Positions 1-5,237 of a stretch of DNA of 9,519 nt are shown here, piece by piece; position 1 is the stretch's first letter, and each line of letters opens with the position of its first letter. The notes under the pieces are model-generated. The model worked only from the letters and a program-made list of their open reading frames with translations. It searched no databases and had not been told where the DNA came from. Location of the stretch: the NCBI GenBank assembly GCA_003455565.1, contig DMQW01000320.1, forward strand, positions 1 through 9,519, written 5' to 3'. Origin of the DNA: Limisphaerales bacterium. GTDB taxonomy: Bacteria > Verrucomicrobiota > Verrucomicrobiia > Limisphaerales > UBA11358. A program made the translations under genes and the position numbers.

Positions 1-94
1 AATGTTATGCTAGTTAGCTATAGTTTTGCTGCTTTTCCCGCAAGTGATTTTCTGTTGCCTCAATCCGTCAGCCGGTGCCGCAAGTTTGAATCAC

Positions 95-352
95 GCTCCG
101 CCAGCATCATCCGTCGCCGCTCCATTTTCGCCAATCGCTCCTCGCTTCATGTCAGCCGCGCCTCCGGTTCGATCTGCGGCTCCTCCCGGCGTGACCGAGG
201 CTCCTCGAAATGGGCAGGCTCCCGCTCCGGCTTGGGCATTGGCTCCTCGACTTTGAAAACCCGCTCCTCGGTCGGAACCGACCGCTCCTCCGGCATCACC
301 AGCCGCTCCTCGGAAGGGCATCGCCCTCCTCCGTTTTCAAAAACCGCTCCTC
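95..352. repeat. 21-bp tandem minisatellite, about 13 copies
   Basis: A core close to GCTCCTC recurs at 95, 116, 137, 158, 179, 200, 221, 242, 263, 284, 305, 325 and 346. The period is 21 bp, except for a 1-base slip near 325. The bases between cores differ, so this is an old, degenerate array. Because 21 is a multiple of 3, every frame reads as a heptapeptide repeat: RSSxxxx or APPxxxx on plus, EERxxxP or GGAxxxx on minus. At least two frames are open for more than 75 codons (7-417 plus, 321-91 minus). I cannot tell whether any is translated, so no CDS is called for 1-427. An ORF on plus from 7 ends at 417, ten bases before the next gene. Apart from the array and a CTGCTC-CA-GAGCAG palindrome at 388-401, nothing else is visible in this stretch. 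Confidence 0.85.
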
Positions 353-427
353 CGCCTGGCCGCGCGTCGCGTCTGATTTCTAATCTTCTGCTCCAGAGCA
401 GTTTGCAGCTAAAATAAAATACCATCC

Positions 428-847
428 ATGAAAAAGACCAAAATTGACCTTTCGGAAAAATATGCGAAATACGCCCGCCATGAAATCAACGGGCTGACGC
501 GTGCCATCCTAAAAATATGGCAGGCCAACCGCGAGTTCCGGATGCGGGACACCCAATTCGAGGACTATGAGAAGTTGGGCGCGGCATACACCGGCCTTTT
601 GGAAAAGATTGACGCCCGGAACCGTGAATTGACCAAAATGCGGAAAGAACGGGACAAGCTGGCGCCCAAACTGGTAGTGCTGAATACCCGCGCCCGCAGC
701 GGAATGCGCGGTTATTTTGGCGCCCAAAGCCCCGAATTCGCGCAAATCAGAACCGGGCAATCCCACCACGCGGTTCGCCAGCCCCAGGAACCTGCCGCCG
801 CCAAATCTGAATCGCCGGCCAAACCCGGTGCCAGTTCGGACAGTTGA
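428..847 (+). CDS. hypothetical coiled-coil protein
   Basis: This 139-residue protein has no function I can name. It is charged and mostly helical. Residues about 5-35 are rich in K, Y and R. Residues about 45-80 look like a coiled coil (GLLEKIDARNRELTKMRKERD), and residues 91-97 read RSGMRGYFG-like. The last 35 residues are a low-complexity tail rich in A, P, S and Q. From memory, a conserved RSGMRGYFG block after a coiled coil occurs in hypothetical proteins of Verrucomicrobia and Acidobacteria, but I cannot check this here. The ATG at 428 follows an A/T-rich leader without a Shine-Dalgarno sequence. The next gene starts 37 bases downstream on the same strand, so the two may be co-transcribed. 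Codon use is regular and GC-rich at third positions, which supports real coding. Confidence 0.75.
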   Translation: MKKTKIDLSEKYAKYARHEINGLTRAILKIWQANREFRMRDTQFEDYEKLGAAYTGLLEKIDARNRELTKMRKERDKLAPKLVVLNTRARSGMRGYFGAQSPEFAQIRTGQSHHAVRQPQEPAAAKSESPAKPGASSDS

Positions 848-851
848 TTTC

Positions 852-879
852 TCTCAACTCTCAACTCTCAACTCTCAAC
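852..879. repeat. TCTCAAC heptamer repeat, 4 copies
   Basis: Four exact head-to-tail TCTCAAC units fill almost the whole gap between the stop at 847 and the ATG at 885. The array therefore occupies the leader where a ribosome binding site would sit. A 7-bp period is not a multiple of 3 and lies outside both genes, so copy-number slippage would alter spacing rather than protein sequence. Confidence 0.9.
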
Positions 880-884
880 TAAAA

Positions 885-1607
885 ATGCACCATCTGCACT
901 TCCCCATCACCACCCTCACTTACAACGGCAGCCTCATTGTTGCCGCCGGCCAGAAATATCCGGCCGTCGCCGCCCGGCTGCCCGCCAGCTATCTCACCGA
1001 CACCGCCGCCTTGCTCGCAAAAATCCCCGACGACGTCAGCGGCCAGAAGATTAAAAAGGGCGAAACCGGCAACCTCACCATGGCGCAAAAAGCCAACTTG
1101 GACACGCTGCTGCATTACATGAACCAGGCGCGCAAGACCGCCAAGCTGGCCTTTCCCGGCGGCCAGATCGTGAAGCTGCATCAGGAATTTCAGATTGGCG
1201 CTGGCACCCAACAAAAAAACGACCTCGGCTCCGTGCTGGGCCGCGCCGACATCATTCTCGCTTCCATCAAAACCGCCGCGAACCTGGCCGCGCTGAAGCT
1301 CAAAGGCTGGACGGATGCCGAGACCACGGCCTTTACGACCGTGCGCGGAACCTTTCCCGCCAGCACCCAGACCCAGCAATCCGGCCAGAGCGACGCCAAA
1401 AAAGCGACCACGGTGAAGGACACCGACGCCGCCGACCTCTACGAACACATCTTGACCATCCAAAACGCCGCCGACTTGGAATTCCCGGCCATCAATCCCG
1501 CCAACGCCGCCGAGCGCGATGAATTCCGATTGAACACCTTCCCGCCGGACAACCACACCCCGCCCGCGCCGCCAACTCCGCCGCAACCCACACCGCCAAC
1601 GAAATGA
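885..1607 (+). CDS. hypothetical helical protein, Pro-rich C-terminus
   Basis: This 240-residue protein is of unknown function. The ATG at 885 is preferred over an in-frame upstream start at 717, which would run through the preceding gene and the TCTCAAC array. Residues 1-60 hold short hydrophobic patches (TYNGSLIVAAG). Residues about 60-150 are helical and include the blocks FPGGQIVKLHQEF and LGSVLGRADIILASIK. The last 25 residues are proline-rich (PPAPPTPPQPTPPTK). No signal peptide or transmembrane segment is visible. I believe similar proteins occur in Verrucomicrobia, often with a C-terminal fibronectin type III-like domain. Here the protein stops early, and an in-frame FN3-like tail remnant lies just beyond the stop (1618-1679). 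The last 155 bp of the gene region are duplicated 1139 bp downstream. Confidence 0.8.
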   Translation: MHHLHFPITTLTYNGSLIVAAGQKYPAVAARLPASYLTDTAALLAKIPDDVSGQKIKKGETGNLTMAQKANLDTLLHYMNQARKTAKLAFPGGQIVKLHQEFQIGAGTQQKNDLGSVLGRADIILASIKTAANLAALKLKGWTDAETTAFTTVRGTFPASTQTQQSGQSDAKKATTVKDTDAADLYEHILTIQNAADLEFPAINPANAAERDEFRLNTFPPDNHTPPAPPTPPQPTPPTK

Positions 1608-1617
1608 AAATAAACCA
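1463..1617 (+). repeat. 155-bp direct repeat, copy 1 (gene 3' end)
   Basis: This copy covers the last 48 codons of the 885-1607 gene plus ten bases after its stop. It matches 2602-2756 at a constant offset of 1139 without gaps. I count four mismatches (1544, 1595, 1598, 1599). Three leave the encoded proline unchanged and the adjacent pair at 1598-1599 contributes one Thr-to-Ala change, so both copies appear to have been kept as coding sequence. Confidence 0.95.
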
Positions 1618-1679
1618 GTGCCGCTAACGACGCGGGACAGCCCGTGCCCAACGATACGGTGACTATCGTCGTGCCGTGA
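1618..1679 (+). pseudogene. relic of an FN3-like C-terminal tail
   Basis: Directly after the direct repeat, in the same frame as the 885 gene but behind its TGA and a TAA, the sequence reads AANDAGQPVPNDTVTIVVP followed by TGA at 1677. The pattern xNxAGxxxPSDTVTVxVP resembles the last beta strands of bacterial fibronectin type III domains. It is too short for a gene and has no start, so it is read as a leftover C-terminus. The assignment rests on pattern recognition only. Confidence 0.45.
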
Positions 1680-1783
1680 GTGGCACTTTGCTAATAACAG
1701 ACCGTATTGCTCAACGCCGGCATGAGACGCAAATTCGATCTGCCCTTGGACCGACCGTTGAATCCGTAAAAATCCTCCTTGCG

Positions 1784-1812
1784 AAAGCCGGGAGTAAAAT
1801 CCCGGCTTTTTT
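1784..1812 (+). terminator. intrinsic terminator
   Basis: A perfect 10-bp stem (AAAGCCGGGA with TCCCGGCTTT) encloses a GTAAAA loop and runs into TTTTTT. It lies 177 bases beyond the stop of the 885 gene and 75 bases before the PIN toxin. It therefore insulates the toxin cassette from upstream transcription. The same hairpin has A residues on its 5' side and could also act weakly on the minus strand. Confidence 0.85.
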
Positions 1813-1886
1813 ATTTAACGAAAAACAGCTTGCCAAGCTTGGGAATCGGCGTAGAACGATTTCGGCCATAACCATCAGGCACGCGC

Positions 1887-2360
1887 ATGAAACCCCGGAT
1901 CTATCTCGAAACCACCATCCCCAGCTATCTGGTGGCGCGGCGCAGCCGGGACTTGCGGCTCGCGGCGGATCAGGAAACCACGCAGGAATGGTGGGAAGCA
2001 CGGCGGCAAAATTATGAGCTCTTCATTTCCGAGTTCGTGCGCGCAGAAGTGCAACGCGGTGATGCGCAGGCAGCGGCCGCGCGGCTGGCCTTGGTGGAGG
2101 GAATTCCGATGCTGTCGGAGCCGCAATCCGCCACCGAACTCGCCGGACAAATCCTCGCCGCCCGGCTGTTGCCGCCGGCCGCCGCGTTGGACGCCTCGCA
2201 TATTGCCCTGGCCACCGTCCACGCGATGGATTATCTGCTCACTTGGAATTGCAAACACATCCACAATGTTGCCATCATCCGGCAGATTGAGAGGCTCTGC
2301 GAACGACAGGGTTACACCTGCCCCATCATTTGCACGCCGAACGATTTGATGGATACTTGA
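1887..2360 (+). CDS. PIN-domain ribonuclease toxin (VapC-like)
   Basis: This 157-residue protein has the layout of a PIN-domain RNase, the toxin class of VapBC systems, which cut RNA with bound Mg2+/Mn2+. The N-terminal strand reads RIYLETTIPSYL, with E8 in the place of the usual first Asp, as in one PIN subfamily. ISEFVRAEVQRGD supplies E54. LDASHIALATVHAMDYLLTWN supplies D102 and N121, the DxxHIAxAxxxxxDYLLTWNCKH signature. The C-terminus ends in TPNDLMDT, matching the TPxEL ending common in this group. The ATG at 1887 follows an independent terminator, so the gene probably has its own promoter. The partner gene starts three bases after its stop. Toxin-first order is unusual for VapBC but common for this PIN subfamily, as far as I recall. 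Confidence 0.9.
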   Translation: MKPRIYLETTIPSYLVARRSRDLRLAADQETTQEWWEARRQNYELFISEFVRAEVQRGDAQAAAARLALVEGIPMLSEPQSATELAGQILAARLLPPAAALDASHIALATVHAMDYLLTWNCKHIHNVAIIRQIERLCERQGYTCPIICTPNDLMDT

Positions 2361-2363
2361 ACC

Positions 2364-2579
2364 ATGAAAGAAAACGAAATCCTCTCTGAAATCCACCGCG
2401 TCCGGGAAGAAATCGCCCGCGAATGTGGTTATGACGTGAAAGAAATTTTCCGGCGAATGCGGGCGCAGACCGAACAATTGAAAGCCCAGGGCTGGAGCGT
2501 GGTTTCACCCGCGCCGCGTGAATCAGAAACCGCCTATGCGCTGCGTGAAGAACCGTCCAAACAAAAACCACAACCATGA
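2364..2579 (+). CDS. probable antitoxin/partner of the PIN toxin
   Basis: This 71-residue acidic/basic protein is the likely antitoxin of the adjacent PIN toxin. It starts three bases after the toxin stop. The N-terminal 35 residues (ENEILSEIHRVREEIARECGYD then VKEIFRRMR) form an amphipathic helix pair of the EIxxxRxEIAxExGYD type. I recall this type in short proteins encoded beside PIN genes, where it probably wraps the toxin active site. No ribbon-helix-helix or AbrB-like DNA-binding domain is obvious, so any autoregulation is unproven. The C-terminus is a low-complexity tail (EEPSKQKPQP). Its TGA overlaps the ATG of the next small ORF (ATGA), so that ORF is translationally coupled if it is expressed. 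Confidence 0.75.
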   Translation: MKENEILSEIHRVREEIARECGYDVKEIFRRMRAQTEQLKAQGWSVVSPAPRESETAYALREEPSKQKPQP

Positions 2580-2746
2580 ACATTCAAACGATCCATTGTC
2601 CAAACGCCGCCGACTTGGAATTCCCGGCCATCAATCCCGCCAACGCCGCCGAGCGCGATGAATTCCGATTGAACACCTTCCCACCGGACAACCACACCCC
2701 GCCCGCGCCGCCAACTCCGCCGCAACCCACACCCCCGGCGAAATGA
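2576..2746 (+). CDS. chimeric small ORF built on the duplicated gene end
   Basis: This 56-residue ORF starts at an ATG overlapping the stop of the partner gene (ATGA at 2576-2579). Its first eight or nine codons (MNIQTIHCP) are new sequence. From residue 9-10 onward it is the C-terminus of the 885-1607 protein in the original reading frame (NAADLEFPAINPANAAERD...), ending PTPPAK instead of PTPPTK. Frame retention, synonymous differences and the ATGA overlap suggest it may be translated. It could also be an accident of where the repeat landed. No function can be assigned. Confidence 0.45.
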   Translation: MNIQTIHCPNAADLEFPAINPANAAERDEFRLNTFPPDNHTPPAPPTPPQPTPPAK

Positions 2747-2756
2747 AAATAAACCA
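2602..2756 (+). repeat. 155-bp direct repeat, copy 2
   Basis: This is the second copy of 1463-1617, with 151 of 155 bases identical by hand count and no indels. Homology begins abruptly at about 2602 and ends at 2756 (shared AAATAAACCA). The two copies bracket a 984-bp block holding the terminator and the toxin-antitoxin genes. Confidence 0.95.
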
Positions 2757-2816
2757 CCTAATTTGCGCCGCGTCGGTCAATGGAGCGATGTCGTCAGCAT
2801 TCCGGTGGTGGGGTGA
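2757..2816 (+). pseudogene. second FN3-like C-terminal relic
   Basis: Immediately after copy 2 of the repeat, frame 3 reads NLRRVGQWSDVVSIPVVG then TGA at 2814. The G-x-WSDVVS ending is typical of the last strand of FN3-like domains in Verrucomicrobia surface and hypothetical proteins. It differs in sequence from the relic at 1618-1679 and is out of frame with the 2576-2746 ORF. It has no start and is read as debris. The rest of 2817-2950 shows no gene. Confidence 0.4.
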
Positions 2817-2865
2817 GAATTTAACGAAAAGAACCGGAGTAAATAACCAAAACGAACTTGAACGT

Positions 2866-2894
2866 GTGTCAATACTAAGGACTGGCCCCTTTCC
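2866..2894 (+). repeat. 29-bp dispersed repeat, copy A
   Basis: GTGTCAATACTAAGGACTGG followed by CCCCTTTCC matches the minus strand of 6544-6572 at 25 of 29 positions. From memory, similar GTGTCAATACTxAGGACxGACCCC strings occur scattered in Verrucomicrobia genomes next to IS200-like transposases. The flanks of the two copies are unrelated, which indicates dispersal. Confidence 0.75.
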
Positions 2895-2950
2895 GGTTCG
2901 TCGGGATTTGCCTTGTCCGTTTGACCGCCAGACAACTCGCTCGTGAATAA

Positions 2951-2984
2951 TCTTGATCAGCCATACCCTTTTGATCAATTGATC
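2951..2984. promoter_or_regulatory. GATC-rich module upstream of the methyltransferase
   Basis: Three GATC sites (2955, 2973, 2981) lie within 30 bases, ending five bases before the methyltransferase GTG. The last two form a perfect 12-bp palindrome, GATCAATTGATC. A leading TCTTGATC is 22 bases upstream of that palindrome. The same arrangement recurs at 4095-4127. If the enzyme methylates GATC, as DpnA relatives do, this is a candidate operator or methylation-sensitive control site. The regulatory role is inferred. Confidence 0.5.
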
Positions 2985-2988
2985 TTGC

Positions 2989-4347
2989 GTGTCCAAGACC
3001 AAAACGCCACGCAAACCGAAGCCGCTTTACCGCCAGAAGACGCCTGAAATTAAAGGCGACGATTTTGTCCATGCCGAGCCGATAATTCTCGCGCATTTCG
3101 CACTCCGCGAAGACGGGACGATTGCCGTTGAACGACGCGACGAGAAACGCGCCCCGGTTCTGACGTTCCACGACGACACCCGCAAACTGTGGTTGTATCA
3201 AGGCAACTCACTCGAATTGCTCGACGCCATTGCCGCCAAATATCCCGAAGGCCGCTTTGACGCCATCTTTGCCGACCCGCCGTATTTCCTCTCCAACGGC
3301 GGCATCAGTTGCCACGCCGGAAAAATGGTGAAGGTGGACAAAGGCGACTGGGACAAATCGCGCGGCGCGGAACTGAACCACGAGTTCAATCTCGAATGGC
3401 TCAAGCGCTGCCAGAAAGTTTTGAAACCCAACGGCACGATTTGGATTACCGGCACGCACCACGTCATTTTCAGCATCGGCTATGCGCTGCAGCAGCTTGG
3501 TTTCAAAATCCTCAACGACATCGCGTGGGAAAAACCCAATCCGCCGCCGAATCTTTCCTGCCGCTATTTCACGCATTCCACGGAAACCGTTTTGTGGGCG
3601 GCCAAAAGCGAAAAGTCCAAGCACGTTTTCAACTATCAGGAAATGCGGAAGGTCACGGGCAAGCAGATGAAAACCGTCTGGCGACGCGAAGAATTTGACG
3701 GTAGGGCGCGTCACTCCGTGCGCGCCGATGAAGGTGGTAAATCGTCCGACGGCGCGCAGGGGACTGACGCGCCCCACCTTGACACCATCTGGACGATGAC
3801 CGCTCCGAACAGCGCGGAAAAGGAATTTGGCAAACATCCCACGCAAAAGCCGGTGGCGCTGATTGAGCGCTGCCTCTTGGCGTCCACCCAACCCGGCGAC
3901 ATGGTGCTTGACCCGTTTTTGGGCGGCGGCACGACTGCCGTGGCTTGCGTCCGGCTCAAGCGCGGCTGCATCGGGATTGAATTGGACTTCTCCCATTTCA
4001 CGCTGGCGGCCAAACGTGCCAACCGGGAAATCATTGAAATCTGGCTGCGCGAATTCAGTGTGTGTTTCGACGTGACGATCTTTTTACCAAATGATCTTGA
4101 TCTCTTTTCTGAAACGATCAATGGATCACGTGTGGACGACAAACCGGAACTGCCGACCGAACGCATTTATCACAAATGCGACTTTGTGTTTCTTTCCTGC
4201 GCCCAAGTGGAGCGCGGCGCAATCGTTCACACGACGGTAGCTGTGAATTTGCAGGAAGCGTGGGCAAAAACGCCGAACGGAAAGAAACGCGAGACGACGC
4301 ATGTTGTCAGGTGTGAGACGGAAATCTTTCGCGTGAAATCAAGTTGA
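2989..4347 (+). CDS. DpnA-type N6-adenine DNA methyltransferase
   Basis: This 452-residue beta-class methyltransferase transfers a methyl group from S-adenosylmethionine to adenine in DNA. The catalytic motif IV is DPPY (residues 96-99) and comes before the AdoMet-binding motif I, DPFLGGGTT (308-316), which is the beta order. Between them, GKMVKVDKGDWD, WITGTHHVIFSIGYALQQ and NPPPNLSCRYFTHSTE closely follow the DpnA (M2.DpnII) pattern, so GATC is the likely target. GKHPTQKP precedes motif I. The GTG at 2989 is the only start, because a stop lies nine bases upstream in frame and no ATG comes before the catalytic core. Two oddities stand out. Residues 238-265 are encoded by an inserted palindromic element. 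Residues from about 350 onward form an extra C-terminal region absent from DpnA as I recall it. The endonuclease gene follows 33 bases downstream. Confidence 0.93.
   Translation: MSKTKTPRKPKPLYRQKTPEIKGDDFVHAEPIILAHFALREDGTIAVERRDEKRAPVLTFHDDTRKLWLYQGNSLELLDAIAAKYPEGRFDAIFADPPYFLSNGGISCHAGKMVKVDKGDWDKSRGAELNHEFNLEWLKRCQKVLKPNGTIWITGTHHVIFSIGYALQQLGFKILNDIAWEKPNPPPNLSCRYFTHSTETVLWAAKSEKSKHVFNYQEMRKVTGKQMKTVWRREEFDGRARHSVRADEGGKSSDGAQGTDAPHLDTIWTMTAPNSAEKEFGKHPTQKPVALIERCLLASTQPGDMVLDPFLGGGTTAVACVRLKRGCIGIELDFSHFTLAAKRANREIIEIWLREFSVCFDVTIFLPNDLDLFSETINGSRVDDKPELPTERIYHKCDFVFLSCAQVERGAIVHTTVAVNLQEAWAKTPNGKKRETTHVVRCETEIFRVKSS
3700..3778. mobile_element. 79-bp palindromic element inserted in frame
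   Basis: The left arm (3700-3727, GGTAGGGCGCGTCACTCCG...) and right arm (3750-3778) are inverted repeats differing at about four positions, around a 22-base loop. The element is flanked by TTGAC on both sides (3695-3699 and 3779-3783), a clear 5-bp target duplication. Element plus duplication is 84 bp, or 28 codons, so the methyltransferase frame is preserved. Removing it restores REEFDTIWTMTAPN, which reads continuously. This resembles non-autonomous MITEs and the palindromic elements found inside Rickettsia genes. No transposase for it is visible here. Confidence 0.9.
4077..4127. promoter_or_regulatory. GATC cluster in the methyltransferase 3' end
   Basis: Five GATC sites (4077, 4093, 4099, 4116, 4124) lie in 51 bases. 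I see none elsewhere between 2985 and 5139. TCTTGATC (4095-4102) and GATCAATGGATC (4116-4127) repeat the module before the gene with nearly the same spacing (21 versus 22) and one base change. The cluster falls where the conserved methyltransferase core ends, about 250 bases before the endonuclease start. Possible roles are a methylation-responsive promoter region or the border of a module exchange. Both are inferred. Confidence 0.45.
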
Positions 4348-4352
4348 AGCAA

Positions 4353-4380
4353 GAGTCGAATCTTGTTAATGATTCGAATC
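4353..4380. promoter_or_regulatory. twin GAxTCGAATC boxes before the endonuclease
   Basis: GAGTCGAATC (4353-4362) and GATTCGAATC (4371-4380) are direct copies with one difference and 18 bp centre to centre. The second is a perfect 10-bp palindrome abutting the ATG at 4381. Together they contain four GANTC sites and replace any Shine-Dalgarno sequence. Such paired boxes suit an operator that restrains nuclease expression, but no regulator gene is visible. Confidence 0.4.
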
Positions 4381-5139
4381 ATGGCGCAAACCTACACTTG
4401 GAAAGAATTGGTTAAGGAAGCTCTTCTTGCACGTGGCGGCGAAGCGTCGCTTCAAGAAATCACAAAAGCATTAAAGACGCATCCTCATCGTCCGCAGACT
4501 GCAACTTGGAATGCGACAGTTCGCAGAGTGGTTCGTCAATACAACATCTTTGAACCGTTCAAGTCAGCAAAAGGTGAAGCCTGCTATCGCTTGGTTGAAT
4601 TGCCAACTCCTTCTGCTTTGCCTGTTGGAAAAGAAGACCCACATGGCGAGCAACAAGGATTGCTTTTGGAACTTGGACGACTCTGTGGATATGAAACATT
4701 CACGAATGCCACTGATAAAAAAATCCGCCGGTTTCGTGGCGATTCGCTGGCCAAATTCGCAACCGTGAGAGATACGGATGAAATGCTCGCTTTACCTCTG
4801 GAGAAAATGCGAACCACTGACGTGATGTGGATGGCTGAAGATTCAGTAGGACTTTATCCGCGATATGCGTTTGAAGTCGAACACAGCACGAAAGTAAAAG
4901 ATGGATTGCTTCGTCTGTTAAAAATTCCAGAACGATTCAACACTGAATTATATGTAATCGGTCCAGGTGATGAAGAGGCCGAACTATTCACTCGTTATTT
5001 GAGAGACACTCCGTTTAGGCAACACGCCAAACGATTTCATTTTTTCCGCTATCCAGATGTTGCCGCGTTTTATCAGAGTGGTTTCACTTTCAATCAACAT
5101 CGAGAGAATTGGCAAATTCAATCGCCGAGCAACCGTTAA
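4381..5139 (+). CDS. putative restriction endonuclease, wHTH plus PD-(D/E)XK
   Basis: This 252-residue protein is probably the nuclease partner of the adjacent methyltransferase. Residues 5-72 form a winged helix of the HARE-HTH type (TWKELVKEALLARGGEASLQEI... to CYRLVE). The C-terminal half looks like a PD-(D/E)XK nuclease: GLLLELGRLCGYETF (helix with E97), TTDVMW (D147), then YAFEVEHSTKVKDGLLRLL with E165 and E167. The DVMW...FEVEHST pattern occurs in restriction-like nucleases, with Lys replaced. The ATG at 4381 is preferred to a TTG at 4363, which lies within the palindromic boxes. The gene is visibly AT-richer than its neighbours, which suggests separate acquisition. The composition change ends near its stop, at the join to another nuclease's tail. 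Cleavage specificity cannot be read from the sequence. Confidence 0.7.
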   Translation: MAQTYTWKELVKEALLARGGEASLQEITKALKTHPHRPQTATWNATVRRVVRQYNIFEPFKSAKGEACYRLVELPTPSALPVGKEDPHGEQQGLLLELGRLCGYETFTNATDKKIRRFRGDSLAKFATVRDTDEMLALPLEKMRTTDVMWMAEDSVGLYPRYAFEVEHSTKVKDGLLRLLKIPERFNTELYVIGPGDEEAELFTRYLRDTPFRQHAKRFHFFRYPDVAAFYQSGFTFNQHRENWQIQSPSNR

Positions 5140-5236
5140 TCGCCACATCGGCGACAAAATCCGCCAGCAGTTGCAAGTCTTGCGCGATGCCGGATTGTTG
5201 CTTCACATCGGCAGCGGCGTCTGGCGTCTGCCGTGA
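5138..5236 (+). pseudogene. tail of a DpnI/Dam-replacing-type endonuclease (wHTH)
   Basis: Frame 2 reads NRHIGDKIRQQLQVLRD then AGLLLHIGSGVWRLP and TGA at 5234. This matches the ending of restriction enzymes that carry the DpnI C-terminal winged helix (Dam-replacing HTH, PF17726), whose hallmark is KIRQQLQxLRDxGxxxxxGxGxxxL. Only these 32 codons survive. They lie one frame off the upstream gene, whose TAA sits at the junction. GC content returns to the local level here. The likely reading is that the original nuclease gene lost everything but its 3' end when the AT-rich nuclease gene arrived. A frameshifted fusion of the two is a weaker alternative. Confidence 0.7.
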
Positions 5237-5237
5237 A

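Noticed and set aside
95..352. CRISPR-like spacing in the minisatellite
   Set aside because: The conserved core is only about 7 bp with 14-bp intervals, far from CRISPR repeat and spacer lengths, and no cas gene is present.
388..401. CTGCTC-CA-GAGCAG palindrome as a terminator
   Set aside because: The two-base loop is too tight and no T-run follows; at most it is a weak operator candidate.
879..1586. 235-codon minus-strand ORF
   Set aside because: It is the antisense of the 885-1607 gene, with Gly/Val-rich low-complexity product typical of a shadow frame.
3208..3996. 262-codon minus-strand ORF
   Set aside because: It lies opposite the methyltransferase, whose motifs are unmistakable. The antisense product has no recognisable feature.
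4363..4380. TTG start adding six residues to the nuclease
   Set aside because: The added codons encode the palindromic boxes, and the ATG at 4381 begins the recognisable winged-helix domain.
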